DNA of 46,832 nucleotides from Deltaproteobacteria bacterium (GCA_019307135.1 JAFDKF010000012.1:1-46832); one strand, 5' to 3'; shown: positions 33,642-42,726, counted from the first letter of the stretch. Translations and numbers: made by a program. Notes: generated by a model from the sequence alone, not told the origin.

Positions 33642-34559
33642 ATGAACACAATAAACACAATAAACGGGATCATCGTTGTAGACAAATCGCCAGATATGAC
33701 ATCTGCCCAGGTGGTCACACACGTAAAGAGGATCTTAAAAGTCAAGAAGGTGGGCCACACCGGCACTCTGGATCCCTTTGCCACCGGTGTGCTCGTCTGC
33801 TGTATAAATAAGGCTACGCGCCTTGCCCGGTTTCTTACGTATGGAAAAAAGCGATATGAAGGAGTCATGAGGCTCGGGATTCGAACCGACACTCAGGATC
33901 TCACGGGCAGGGTTGTTTCAACGGAACCCAACCTGGGAGTCACAGATCGGGACGTGCGCAAGGTTTTCCTTAGCTTCCTGGAAGTGAAACACCAGACCCC
34001 TCCTGCGTATTCTGCCCTCAAGCACCACGGGGTGCCGCTTTACAGGCTAGCCCGGCACGGGACCTTCGTACAAAAACCACCCCGACGTATTTCCATCTAC
34101 GGGCTGGAAGTACTTGACATCAGCCTGCCCGATGTCCGCTTTGGTGTATGCTGCAGCGCTGGGACCTATGTTCGTACATTGTGCGCTGATATCGGAGACG
34201 CGCTGGGGTGTGGCGCGCATTTAACCGAGTTGTGTAGAACCGAAAGTGGCAGATTCGGCCTGGACGAAGCTGTATCTTTGAATACCCTGGATAGGCTTGC
34301 TGCAAGCGGCAAGATCTCAAACCACATAATACCAATGAGCGTTGCCTTAAGGGGAATGCCAGGCATCTCGGCGGGTGATCAGCTTTTAAAAAAGATACAA
34401 CACGGCTATCCAGTGACCCAGGAAGAAGTTACAGCGGTCCGACTTCGGCGGACCTGTCCGTGGATAAAGGTAACCGATACCCAGGGCAACCTGGTTGCCG
34501 TCATAAGTTCAAGCAAGAAAAATGGTGTATATCCATATGCTTGTGTGTTTTTGGATTGA
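33642..34559 (+). CDS. truB: tRNA pseudouridine-55 synthase TruB
   Basis: 305 aa. GIIVVDKSPDMTSAQVV, KVGHTGTLDPFATGVL with catalytic D44, YEGVMRLGIRTDTQDLTG, YVRTLCADIGDALGCGAHLTELCRTESGRF, and a PUA-like end (RLRRTCPWIKVTDTQGNLVAVI). It makes the universal pseudouridine in the T-loop of tRNAs. The first residues, MNTINTIN, come from a period-9 repeat (AACACAATA/G, 33635-33664), so the start may have been extended by the repeat. The stop codon lies in a GATGGAT heptamer run. Confidence 0.95.
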   Translation: MNTINTINGIIVVDKSPDMTSAQVVTHVKRILKVKKVGHTGTLDPFATGVLVCCINKATRLARFLTYGKKRYEGVMRLGIRTDTQDLTGRVVSTEPNLGVTDRDVRKVFLSFLEVKHQTPPAYSALKHHGVPLYRLARHGTFVQKPPRRISIYGLEVLDISLPDVRFGVCCSAGTYVRTLCADIGDALGCGAHLTELCRTESGRFGLDEAVSLNTLDRLAASGKISNHIIPMSVALRGMPGISAGDQLLKKIQHGYPVTQEEVTAVRLRRTCPWIKVTDTQGNLVAVISSSKKNGVYPYACVFLD

Positions 34560-34577
34560 TGATGGATGATGGATGAT

Positions 34578-34743
34578 GGGTGTAAATGAAGATTGTTGGT
34601 TATTGAGTTCAATTGTGAGGTGTCAGTGTTCAGGTTTCAGGTTTCAGCTCTTCAAGTTTCTCGATCCTGACACCTGAAACCCGAAACCTGACACCTTTTC
34701 CCCAAAGCTAAATACGTAGCAGACGGACATGGATTTTCTCATC
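34578..34743. repeat. Element C, copy 3, before rpsO (inverted, truncated)
   Basis: Begins GGGTGTAAATGAAGATTGTTGG and runs inverted relative to copy 1. The match stops at ...GGATTTTCTCAT (34743), and the last 20 or so bases of the expected end are missing. The rpsO ribosome site begins 12 bp later. Confidence 0.8.
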
Positions 34744-34770
34744 GAAAATCGAAAAGAGGAGGTTTTGAAA

Positions 34771-35040
34771 GTGGCTTTAGCAGTAGAGGAAAAAAAGACG
34801 TTGATTGATCGGTTCAAACTTCACGAAACAGATACGGGATCGCCAGAGATCCAGATCGCCCTTCTAACTCAGCGTATCAGCCAACTAAACGAGCATTTTA
34901 AGATCCACCGAAAAGATCATCATTCCAGAAGGGGCTTGCTAAAAGTGGTCGGCCAGCGGCGCAGGTTACTAAACTACCTGAAGAACAAGGACATTACACG
35001 TTACCGGGAGGTTATTAAGGCCCTGGGTCTTCGAAAATAA
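34771..35040 (+). CDS. rpsO: Ribosomal protein S15
   Basis: 89 aa, exactly the standard length: [32 protein letters not shown] ... [27 protein letters not shown] 34771 is chosen because GAGGAGG (34756-34762) lies 8 nt before it. An in-frame ATG at 34729 would add 14 residues encoded by repeat C and is rejected. S15 binds 16S rRNA helix 22 and organises the 30S platform. It precedes pnp, as in most bacteria. Confidence 0.96.
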   Translation: MALAVEEKKTLIDRFKLHETDTGSPEIQIALLTQRISQLNEHFKIHRKDHHSRRGLLKVVGQRRRLLNYLKNKDITRYREVIKALGLRK

Positions 35041-35062
35041 TCTCGTGAATCGTGAATCGCAG

Positions 35063-35105
35063 AGCGCATAGAGCAGAGCGCATAGAGCAAGAAAACGCTA
35101 TGCGC
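35063..35105 (+). promoter_or_regulatory. Hairpin in the rpsO-pnp spacer
   Basis: GCGCATAG (35078-35085) pairs with CTATGCGC (35098-35105). The 5' arm is part of a doubled GAGCGCATAGAGCA. In E. coli an RNase III-cut stem at this place mediates PNPase autoregulation. The equivalence is inferred from position. Confidence 0.5.
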
Positions 35106-35147
35106 TGCGGCATCGAATAACAAATAACGAATAACGAGGAAAAAAGA

Positions 35148-37250
35148 ATGGAAGTATCATTTAAGGCAAATGTGGGTGATTGCACCCTCAGCATAGAAAC
35201 AGGAAAGATGGCACGGCAGGCCAGTGGCGCTGTCATGGTCCGGTATGGGGACACCATGGTTTTGGTGACCGTTGTTTCCACGGATGAAATCCGGGAAGGG
35301 ATCGATTTTGTGCCGTTGACGGTTGAGTATCAGGAAAAAGGATATGCGGTCGGGATGATACCCGGCAACTACTTTCGTAGAGAGATTGGACGACCGAGCG
35401 AAAAGGAAACGCTCACTGCACGGATCATAGATCGGCCGATCAGGCCTCTTTTCCCCAAAGACTACAGGCATGAGACACAGGTCATCGCCACAGTGCTTTC
35501 CGTGGACAAGGAAAATGATCCTGATATGTTAGCTGTCACAGGTGCCTCGGCAGCCCTGGAGGTGTCTGACATTCCCTTTGCCGGACCGATCGCCTGCGTG
35601 CGTGTGGGTCGCGTAAATGGTCGTTTCAGAGTCAACCCCACCCGTGAAGAAGTGAAAAACAGCGATATCAATCTGATCGTCGCAGGGAGCAAAGATGCTG
35701 TGGTTATGGTGGAAGGAGGAGGTCTCTTTGTCAAAGAGGAGGATATACTGGAAGCGATCTTTTTTGGCCACAGAGCCTTACAACCAATTATTGACCTACA
35801 GGTCAAACTCAAGGAGGCCATGGGCCTGCCGAAGCGCCCTGCTCCTGTCAGTGAGATAGACGAAGCCCTGGCAAAAGAGGTGGAAGCCCTGGCTGCCGAG
35901 CGGATCAAGGAAGCCATGCAGGTCCCTGAAAAGCTTAAACGCCTTGACGTGCTGAAGGGTGTGAGAACCGATGTGCTGGCGGCCCTTGGAGATCGCTATG
36001 CCGATCAGGAACAACAGGTTAATGAGGCTTTTCACGCCCTTGAGCGCCGCATCATACGCAATCTCGCCGTCGTAGAAGGCCGTCGCATAGATGGCCGCAG
36101 GTTCGACGAGATTCGCCCCATCACGTGTGAAGTGGGGGTACTACCCCGGACCCATGGCTCAGCCCTTTTCAGGCGTGGCGAAACCCAGGCCCTTGCCGTT
36201 GTAACCCTTGGTTCCACTGGCGATGAACAGCGGGTTGAAACCCTGGATGGGAACGTCTTCATACCCTTCATGCTTCATTACAACTTCCTTCCCTTTTCAG
36301 TTGGAGAAGCAAGGCGATTCGGAAGCCCCGGCCGACGGGAAATCGGACACGGTGGGCTTTCCACTCGCGCTATGCAAAAGGTCTTGCCAGGCCGAGATGG
36401 TTTTGATTACACAATCCGCGTTGTATCGGAGATCCTGGAATCAAATGGCTCTTCTTCCATGGCCACCGTGTGTGCCACCAGCCTTGCCCTAATGGATGCC
36501 GGTGTTCCAATCAACAGCGCTGTAGCAGGCATCGCAATGGGGCTCGTAAAGGAAGGGGACAACGTCCTTATACTCTCTGACATCCTTGGCGATGAAGACC
36601 ACATGGGGGACATGGACTTCAAAGTAGCTGGCACGCGCGAGGGGATCACCTCCCTTCAAATGGATATCAAGATTGAGGGCCTGTCCGAGTCAATCATGCA
36701 AAAGGCCCTCGACCAGGCACGCAAAGGCCGACTTTTTATCCTGGACAGGATGGAAGAAACCATCAAAGAGCCCAGGCCGGAGATTTCCCCCTATGCGCCC
36801 AAAATCCTGTCCTTACGGATCAATCCCGACAAGATACGGGATATCATCGGCCCTGGAGGCAAAGTAATCCGGGCAATCCAGATGGAAACCGACACCCGGA
36901 TCGATATAGAGGATTCAGGCCTTGTAAAGATCCTTGGCGTTGATAACGAATCGAGCGAAAAGGCCCTCAAGATGATCAAGGATATTGTTCGCGAGGCTGA
37001 AGTTGGGGCCATCTATGAAGGGACTGTTCGCAAGATTATGGACTTTGGTGCCTTTGTAGAGATCTTTCCGGGAACTGACGGACTGGTGCATATCTCCCAA
37101 CTCGATTCAAAGCGCGTCCATAAGGTAACCGATGTTCTGAAGGAGGGCGACAAAGTTATGGTCAAGGTTCTTGAAGTAGATCGTGACGGCAAGATTCGTC
37201 TTAGCCGAAAGGCCATTATGGAGAATCAGAAACATGCCACACGATCTTAA
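35148..37250 (+). CDS. pnp: Polyribonucleotide nucleotidyltransferase (PNPase)
   Basis: 700 aa with two RNase PH domains (N-terminal [18 protein letters not shown]-type [13 protein letters not shown]; second domain with [19 protein letters not shown] and catalytic [19 protein letters not shown]). Then a KH domain ([16 protein letters not shown]) and a C-terminal S1 domain ([34 protein letters not shown]). It degrades mRNA from the 3' end using phosphate. The ATG follows AACGAGGAAAAAAGA. The last 17 nt overlap the M16 peptidase start. Confidence 0.97.
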   Translation: MEVSFKANVGDCTLSIETGKMARQASGAVMVRYGDTMVLVTVVSTDEIREGIDFVPLTVEYQEKGYAVGMIPGNYFRREIGRPSEKETLTARIIDRPIRPLFPKDYRHETQVIATVLSVDKENDPDMLAVTGASAALEVSDIPFAGPIACVRVGRVNGRFRVNPTREEVKNSDINLIVAGSKDAVVMVEGGGLFVKEEDILEAIFFGHRALQPIIDLQVKLKEAMGLPKRPAPVSEIDEALAKEVEALAAERIKEAMQVPEKLKRLDVLKGVRTDVLAALGDRYADQEQQVNEAFHALERRIIRNLAVVEGRRIDGRRFDEIRPITCEVGVLPRTHGSALFRRGETQALAVVTLGSTGDEQRVETLDGNVFIPFMLHYNFLPFSVGEARRFGSPGRREIGHGGLSTRAMQKVLPGRDGFDYTIRVVSEILESNGSSSMATVCATSLALMDAGVPINSAVAGIAMGLVKEGDNVLILSDILGDEDHMGDMDFKVAGTREGITSLQMDIKIEGLSESIMQKALDQARKGRLFILDRMEETIKEPRPEISPYAPKILSLRINPDKIRDIIGPGGKVIRAIQMETDTRIDIEDSGLVKILGVDNESSEKALKMIKDIVREAEVGAIYEGTVRKIMDFGAFVEIFPGTDGLVHISQLDSKRVHKVTDVLKEGDKVMVKVLEVDRDGKIRLSRKAIMENQKHATRS

Positions 37251-38499
37251 CAAAACGGTCCTGAACAATGGCATTAGAATCGTTACCAAGCAGGTACCTC
37301 ACGCTCGGTCGGTCGCAATGGGAGTCTGGGTCAATGTGGGCGCCCGCGATGAAAAGGCTGAAGAGGGAGGACTTTCCCACGTCATTGAGCACATGATCTT
37401 CAAAGGAACTGAAAGGCGAACCGCCCTTCAAATCGCCAAAGAGTTTGACGCCATCGGCGGTCAGTCTAACGCCTTCACCAGTCAAGAGAACACCTGCTAT
37501 TATGCCAAGGTCATGGACACCCATGTGGATACGATGGTGGATCTCTTGTCTGACATTTTTTTGAACTCTGTTTTTGATCCCGGTGAGATAGAACGAGAAC
37601 GCCAGGTGATTCTCCAGGAAATAAAAATGCTGGAGGACACACCGGACGAACACGTCCATGTCCTGTTGGCCCAGGCTCTTTGGGGAAGCCATCCCCTGGG
37701 GCGTTCTATACTCGGAACCCCTGAGACCGTGACAAGGTTCGATTCCAATAGCATAAAGGAATATTTCAGCCGGGCATACCAGCCTGAACGGATCGTAATT
37801 GCAGCAGCCGGAAACCTGGAGCATGTATCATTTGCAGAATTAATAGCTCAGGCATTTGAAGTGGTTCGAAAAGGGAATGACTTCCCGGAGCGCACCAAAC
37901 CGGCCATGGATTGGGTGGCGACCGCTCATCCCAAGAATCTGGAGCAGGTCCATATTTGTCTGGGCACCAGGGGTATCTACACGACTGATCCTCGACGTCA
38001 TGCGTGTGCCCTTCTGAATGTCGTCCTGGGCGGTAATATGAGTTCCCGGCTGTTTCAGGAAATCCGGGAACGCCGGGGTCTTGCCTATGCTATCTACTCC
38101 TTTGTATTGTCGTATTGTGACACCGGCCTCACAGGGGTTTACGTAGGCGTGGACAAGTCGAACACTCAAGAGGTTCTTCGCCTCATCGCCAGGGAGATGA
38201 AACGGCTCAAGGAAGAACCGGTAGACGATTCTGAACTCAAAAACGCTAAAGAACACCTTAAGGGAGGACTCTATCTTGCTGTTGAAAGCACTAGCAACCA
38301 GATGACTCGTCTTGCTCACAACGAGATAAATTTTGGCCATCATATTCCCCTGCAAGAGCTCGTGGATGAAATCGAAAAGGTCACGGCCGAAGATATATTG
38401 AATCTGGCACAGGACATCTTCCAAGACAGTGCTGTGTCTCTGGCCCTCCTTGGGCCGGTCGATGAAAAGGCGTCGTATAAGGATATTTTGAGCCTCTAA
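37234..38499 (+). CDS. M16-family zinc metallopeptidase
   Basis: 421 aa. Inverted zinc motif H49VIEH53 with the third ligand E129, then the inactive-like second half ([28 protein letters not shown]) that closes the chamber. Members are called processing-peptidase-like or PepR/YmxG and commonly follow pnp. ATG 37234 ([17 protein letters not shown]) overlaps the end of pnp by 17 nt and has GGAG nine nt upstream. An earlier in-frame ATG (37183) lies well inside pnp and is less likely. Substrate unknown. Confidence 0.9.
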   Translation: MPHDLNKTVLNNGIRIVTKQVPHARSVAMGVWVNVGARDEKAEEGGLSHVIEHMIFKGTERRTALQIAKEFDAIGGQSNAFTSQENTCYYAKVMDTHVDTMVDLLSDIFLNSVFDPGEIERERQVILQEIKMLEDTPDEHVHVLLAQALWGSHPLGRSILGTPETVTRFDSNSIKEYFSRAYQPERIVIAAAGNLEHVSFAELIAQAFEVVRKGNDFPERTKPAMDWVATAHPKNLEQVHICLGTRGIYTTDPRRHACALLNVVLGGNMSSRLFQEIRERRGLAYAIYSFVLSYCDTGLTGVYVGVDKSNTQEVLRLIAREMKRLKEEPVDDSELKNAKEHLKGGLYLAVESTSNQMTRLAHNEINFGHHIPLQELVDEIEKVTAEDILNLAQDIFQDSAVSLALLGPVDEKASYKDILSL

Positions 38500-38503
38500 A
38501 TCC

Positions 38504-38773
38504 AAGTGAGCTAAAGTGCCTAAAGTTAGTTGAGACAAGTGCCTAAAGTGTCTAAAGTGAGCTAAAGTGCCTAAAGTTAGGAACCAAAAAATATAAGTCA
38601 ATTATGCTCCTTTCATACTCTTGGCTCTATTTACTCCATGAACTAAGGTGCTTAAATCAAAAGACGAAACAAGGATCACAAGTCGATCATGTCCATCCCT
38701 TAACTTTAGCTCACTTTAGGCACTTTAGTTCACTTTAGGCACTTTAGCTCACTTCATCAACTTTAGCTCACTT
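38504..38773. repeat. Element G: opposed CTAAAGTGCC / GGCACTTTAG tracts
   Basis: Left arm (38504-38582): several GTGAGCTAAAGTGCCTAAAG-type words. Right arm (38700-38773): their complements, ACTTTAGGCACTTTAGCTCAC. The interior has no gene. Words of the same kind occur at 24858-24880. The right arm ends 10 bp before the dut start codon. Confidence 0.8.
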
Positions 38774-38783
38774 GCAGTGACAA

Positions 38784-39239
38784 ATGACTTCCCCAATAAT
38801 CAAGATCCTTCGCCTTCACCCAGAACACGATTCAGATATCCCTCTGCCCCGTTACATGACTCCGCAATCTTCCGGGATGGATCTCTGTGCAGCTATTAAA
38901 GATAATCAGGAGCTCCCTGTAGGTTCCATAACGGTGATTCCCACAGGGATCGCTATCGCTCTTCCTCCAGGCTTTGAGGCACAGATCCGTCCTCGAAGTG
39001 GCCTTGCCTTTAAGCACGGCATCGGTATCATCAATGCTCCAGGCACCATCGATGCTGATTACAGGGGTGAGATAAAGGTTGCGCTCATCAATTTGGGGGA
39101 AGGACCATATACCATACGCCGTGGTGACAGGATCGCCCAGATGGTCATTCAGAAGGTCTATCAAGTGCAATTGGAAGTTGCGGATGCTCTTGAAGAAACA
39201 GAGCGGAATGAGGGTGGCTTTGGGCATACAGGGGTTTAG
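38784..39239 (+). CDS. dut: Deoxyuridine 5'-triphosphate nucleotidohydrolase (dUTPase)
   Basis: 151 aa, standard trimeric dUTPase. Motif I PQSSGMDLCAAI, motif II PRSGLAFKHGIGIINAPGTIDADYRGEIKVALINLG (II/III), motif IV YTIRRGDRIAQMVI, motif V RNEGGFGHTGV with the active-site-covering Phe. It hydrolyses dUTP to dUMP, keeping uracil out of DNA. It follows the M16 peptidase after repeat G, a neighbour arrangement seen in many proteobacteria. Confidence 0.96.
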   Translation: MTSPIIKILRLHPEHDSDIPLPRYMTPQSSGMDLCAAIKDNQELPVGSITVIPTGIAIALPPGFEAQIRPRSGLAFKHGIGIINAPGTIDADYRGEIKVALINLGEGPYTIRRGDRIAQMVIQKVYQVQLEVADALEETERNEGGFGHTGV

Positions 39240-39241
39240 TT

Positions 39242-39288
39242 AGTGGTCAGTGGTCAGTGGTCAGTGGTCAGTGGTCAGTGGTTAGTGG
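39242..39288. repeat. (TGGTCAG)n heptamer repeat
   Basis: About six in-phase copies of TGGTCAG, with the last copies diverging (GGTTAGTGG). It begins 3 bp after the dut stop and runs up to element A copy 2. Complementary ACTGACCA words lie at 17181-17195. Confidence 0.85.
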
Positions 39289-39292
39289 CTGT

Positions 39293-39519
39293 TAGCTAGT
39301 GCCCGAACGAAAAGTCATGTTCAGGCAAAATCCGAATATCGAAACTCGAAATTCGAAACAAATTCGAATACCAAATGACAAAATGACCAAAACGAACTTG
39401 TTGAAATTTGATTGTTTTTGTCATTGGAACATTTTTATTTCTGTCATTGTTTCGGATTTCGGATTTCGGATTTCGGATTTTTGACCGAAAACCTGGGGTT
39501 TTCGGTCAAGTACTAGCTA
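39293..39519 (-). repeat. Element A, copy 2 (227 bp, inverted)
   Basis: Same length and architecture as copy 1 in opposite orientation: TAGCTAGT ends, a GTTCAGG-type hairpin at the left, and TTGACCGAAAACC/GGTTTTCGGTCAA at the right. The interior carries five in-phase CGGATTT words (39450-39480). It lies between dut and the glycosyltransferase gene. Confidence 0.85.
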
Positions 39520-39590
39520 GGCATTTGGGGATGCGGATTGCCACGTCACCTGGAACGGCCAGGAAGATCACTGGAAGGAGCAGAGGAGCC

Positions 39591-40832
39591 ATGCGGTATG
39601 ATACGGCACTTAGAGGCTATACCTCAAAAAGAATTGAAGAAATAGAGAGCGCAGACATCCTTGTGGGAATCCCTTGTTATTACAACGAGAGGACCATCGA
39701 ACACGTGATTCAGATGGTCACTCACGGCCTGGCCAGGCATTACAAGCACAAAAGATGTGTGATACTTGTTGCTGATGGAGGTTCCACCGACGACACCCGT
39801 GAGGTAGTCAAGGAATTCGAGATCAAGCCCTGGCAGGAGAAGATCGTCTCCATCTACCGAGGGGCTCCCGGCAAGGGCTCGGCCTTTCGATCCGCGTTCG
39901 AGGCGGCCAAGCGCCTCAAGGTCAAGGCCTGCATGCTGGTTGACTCGGACCTGCGCTCCATTACCAGCGATTGGGTCAAATATCTTCTGGAGCCGATTCT
40001 GGAAAAGAAGTACCAGTATGTCTCCCCTGTTTACACCCGCTACAAGTATGACGGCACCATAACCAACAACATTGTCTATAATCTCACCCGTGCCCTTTAC
40101 GGTTTGCGCATCCGCCAGCCCATTGGCGGGGACTTTGCCTTTGCTGGCGAGCTGGCAGCATACTACATCGAGCAGGATGTCTGGGACACGGACGTGGCCC
40201 GCTATGGTATTGACATCTGGATGACGACTAATGCCATCACCAACAACTTCAAGATTTGTCAGTCCAACCTGGGGGTAAAGATCCATGACTCCAAAGATCC
40301 GTCCGAGTCCCTTGGGCCTATGTTCCGGCAGGTGATCCACACCCTCTTTGTTCTCATGGAGCAAAATGAAGCTGCGTGGAAGGCGATCAAAGGGAGTAGA
40401 ACTGTTCCCCTCTTCGGGCTGCAGGAGACTATGGAGCCTGAGCCAATCCAGGTTGATCTGGGCAGGCTGGTCACAGAGTACAAGACAGGCTTTCGGCACT
40501 TTAAGGGTCTCTATCGGGATATATTTTGCCCGGAGTGTTTCGAAGAACTCAAGAGGTGCGCTGCCATGGCCAAGACCAAGTTTGCCATGCCTTTGAAGAC
40601 CTGGGTCATGGTACTGTATGAGACCGCAGCCACTTTCCACCGTTGGACCCACAACCGGACCCAACTGGTCAACCTGGTAACCCCCCTTTACCTCGGCCGA
40701 GTTGCGTCCTTTATCAACCAGACCCGAAAGATGACCTCAAGCCAGGCCGAGGAAGTGGTTGAGGAGCAGGCCCGGGTTTTTGAAGACCAGAAGGATTACC
40801 TGATCCAGGCTTGGGACGCAAAGGATAAGTAA
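39591..40832 (+). CDS. GT-A glycosyltransferase, GT81/GT78-like
   Basis: 413 aa. GT-A nucleotide-sugar fold: ILVGIPCYYNERTIEHVIQM, VILVADGGSTDDTREVV, metal-binding D118SD120 in MLVDSDLRSITSDW, and PIGGDFAFAGELAAYY, with a helical C-terminal region. The pattern is close to glucosyl-3-phosphoglycerate synthase-type (GT81) and mannosylglycerate (GT78) enzymes, so compatible-solute or sugar-glycerate synthesis is possible. The precise donor and acceptor cannot be read. The start is ATG 39591 (AAGGAG 39575-39580); an open frame further upstream lies in element A. Confidence 0.75.
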   Translation: MRYDTALRGYTSKRIEEIESADILVGIPCYYNERTIEHVIQMVTHGLARHYKHKRCVILVADGGSTDDTREVVKEFEIKPWQEKIVSIYRGAPGKGSAFRSAFEAAKRLKVKACMLVDSDLRSITSDWVKYLLEPILEKKYQYVSPVYTRYKYDGTITNNIVYNLTRALYGLRIRQPIGGDFAFAGELAAYYIEQDVWDTDVARYGIDIWMTTNAITNNFKICQSNLGVKIHDSKDPSESLGPMFRQVIHTLFVLMEQNEAAWKAIKGSRTVPLFGLQETMEPEPIQVDLGRLVTEYKTGFRHFKGLYRDIFCPECFEELKRCAAMAKTKFAMPLKTWVMVLYETAATFHRWTHNRTQLVNLVTPLYLGRVASFINQTRKMTSSQAEEVVEEQARVFEDQKDYLIQAWDAKDK

Positions 40833-40856
40833 GCGGTTACCTTTTTGGGAATGCAG

Positions 40857-41225
40857 CTAGGAGGAGACTTTTGCCAGAGTCTCTTTAATCTTTGTTATGA
40901 TTATTTTAGGATCAAACGGTTTGACCACGAAATTGTTGGCACCTGCTTTAATCGCGTCGACAATGCGGTTCTGTTCGCCCTCAGTTGTGCACATAATGAT
41001 GGGAACCTTGTTTCCGCTTGCGCGAATTTTTTTCACAGCATCAATGCCAGTCATCTTGGGCATGACCCAGTCCATAAGCACCAGGTCCGGAGCTTCTTCT
41101 GCGACTTTTTGTACAGCCGCCTGACCGTCCCAAGCCTGCACAACACTTTCGACACCAGCCTCAGTGAGAATTTTGACAAGCACGTGACGCATTAACGCAG
41201 AATCGTCAGCCACTAAAATCTTCAT
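40857..41225 (-). CDS. CheY-like single-domain response regulator
   Basis: 122 aa: ILVADDSALMRHVLVKIL with acidic D7/D8, phosphoacceptor D52 in LVLMDWVMPKMTG, switch T80/T81 in IIMCTTEGEQ, and K102 in VVKPFD. There is no output domain, so it acts through protein contacts, as CheY does. AAGGTGG before the ATG is a good ribosome site. The partner kinase is not in the window. A role in motility or pilus control is possible, given the setting, but is not shown. Confidence 0.88.
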   Translation of the reverse strand: MKILVADDSALMRHVLVKILTEAGVESVVQAWDGQAAVQKVAEEAPDLVLMDWVMPKMTGIDAVKKIRASGNKVPIIMCTTEGEQNRIVDAIKAGANNFVVKPFDPKIIITKIKETLAKVSS

Positions 41226-41292
41226 AACTTGCCACCTTTCTCTGTACTTGCACTGTAGAAAACAAGTTTTGAACGCCTCCGATAGAGAGCGG

Positions 41293-42594
41293 CTATCTTT
41301 TCTTCCTTATCTTTATGGCCCAGGCGTGGGCTGAGAGACCCTCAATCTCTGCCAGTCGCACAATGTCGGCCCCGTCGCTTTTCAGGGCCTTTTCAGCGTA
41401 GTAAACAACACTGGTCTTCTTGATAAAGTGATCCACGGAAAGGGCTGAGGCAAACCGGGCGGTTCCTGCTGTGGGAAGGACATGGTTTGGTCCGGCTATG
41501 TAGTCCCCTACAGGTTCAGGAGTATATGGCCCGAGAAAGACTGCGCCTGCATTTTGAATACGGCCAAGGTATTGGAATGGCTCTTCAAGGTGAAGCTCTA
41601 AGTGCTCGGGGGCAATCTGATTGGCAAGGCCAAAGGCAGCGGGAAGATCAGGTAACACAACGATAGCCCCGTACGTTTTTATCGATGCCTCGGCAATGGC
41701 CCTTCGCGGAAGGTCTTTTAGTTGCTCCATGAGGGCATCAGACACTGCCCTGGCCAACCGGGAAGAAGTTGTCAGCAGAATCGCGGACGCAAGGGGGTCA
41801 TGCTCGGCCTGAGATAGAAGGTCGGCCGCGATATAGTCCGGGTTTGCTTCTTGATCAGCGATGACCAGAATCTCACTGGGACCTGCAACCATGTCAATCC
41901 CCACCGCGCCGGAAACCATCTTCTTGGCAAGGGTCACATAGATGTTGCCCGGTCCTACAATGACGTCCACTTGCCGAACTGTCTCAGTACCATAGGCAAG
42001 GGCTGCGATCCCCCAGGCACTTCCGGCCTTATAGATAGTGTCCACTCCCACCTTATGTGCTGCTACAAGGAGATAGGGGTTTACCTCACCGGTTTTGGTC
42101 GGAGGAGTGGTAATACAAATATTTTTGACACCTGCGATCTTGGCAGGGATGCATCCCATCAGCACTGAAGAGACCAGAGGTGTCTGGCCTCCTCTCCCTC
42201 CAGGCACATACACACCCACAGCACTGACCGGCCGAACAAGCTGACCCAGCAGCGTTCCGTCAACATTGGTTGTAAACCAGGATTGCTCAACCTGATGCAT
42301 GTGAAAGGCCTCGATTTGTGTTGCAGCCTTGTTAAGGCTCCTGAGAAACCCTTTGTCCACACGACGACGGGCCGTATTGATCTCGCTCTTTGTCACCTTC
42401 AGAGAGTCTGCGGTGAGCCTGGGGGCATCAAAGCGGTTAATATATTCGATCAAGGCCCTGTCTTTGTTTTTTCGAACATCTGCAAGTATCCTTTTAACAA
42501 CCTGGACATCCCTGGCCTTGAAGGCAAGATGGCGGTTCACGATTGCATCCAGCCTTTTCCGGGCAGCCGCTGAGGGGAATCTGAATATTTTCAT
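41293..42594 (-). CDS. hisD: Histidinol dehydrogenase
   Basis: 433 aa, standard HisD. YVPGGRGGQTPLVSSVLMGCIPAKIAGV, GPSEILVIADQEANPDYIAADLLSQAEHDPLASAILLT (zinc-site residues) and GPNHVLPTAGTARFASALSVDHFIKK. It catalyses the last two NAD-dependent oxidations of histidine synthesis. The start at 42594 (MKIFRFPSAAARKRL) is preferred. A longer in-frame version from 42651 would be encoded by element F. It stands apart from any other his gene in the window. Confidence 0.95.
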   Translation of the reverse strand: MKIFRFPSAAARKRLDAIVNRHLAFKARDVQVVKRILADVRKNKDRALIEYINRFDAPRLTADSLKVTKSEINTARRRVDKGFLRSLNKAATQIEAFHMHQVEQSWFTTNVDGTLLGQLVRPVSAVGVYVPGGRGGQTPLVSSVLMGCIPAKIAGVKNICITTPPTKTGEVNPYLLVAAHKVGVDTIYKAGSAWGIAALAYGTETVRQVDVIVGPGNIYVTLAKKMVSGAVGIDMVAGPSEILVIADQEANPDYIAADLLSQAEHDPLASAILLTTSSRLARAVSDALMEQLKDLPRRAIAEASIKTYGAIVVLPDLPAAFGLANQIAPEHLELHLEEPFQYLGRIQNAGAVFLGPYTPEPVGDYIAGPNHVLPTAGTARFASALSVDHFIKKTSVVYYAEKALKSDGADIVRLAEIEGLSAHAWAIKIRKKR

Positions 42595-42624
42595 TTTGAC
42601 AGCCAAGAAGCCATTTGATATTTT

Positions 42625-42714
42625 GCAGGCGTTCACAGGTTCAGAGTTCACCGTTCACCGTTCAGATTTTCTGTTAACCCTTGAACCCTGAACCCTGAAC
42701 CAGTGAACGGTTAC
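42625..42714. repeat. Element F, copy 3 (90 bp, 8-bp target duplication)
   Basis: GCAGGCGTTCACAGGTTCAG at one end and CCAGTGAACGGTTAC at the other. It is flanked on both sides by the direct repeat GATATTTT (42617-42624 and 42715-42722). The interior is GTTCACC/CCCTGAA heptamers. It lies between the epimerase and hisD. Confidence 0.85.
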
Positions 42715-42726
42715 GATATTTTTTGT

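Noticed and set aside
39242..39288. Possible CRISPR array
   Set aside because: The units are 7 bp and contiguous, with no unique spacers and no cas genes anywhere in the window.
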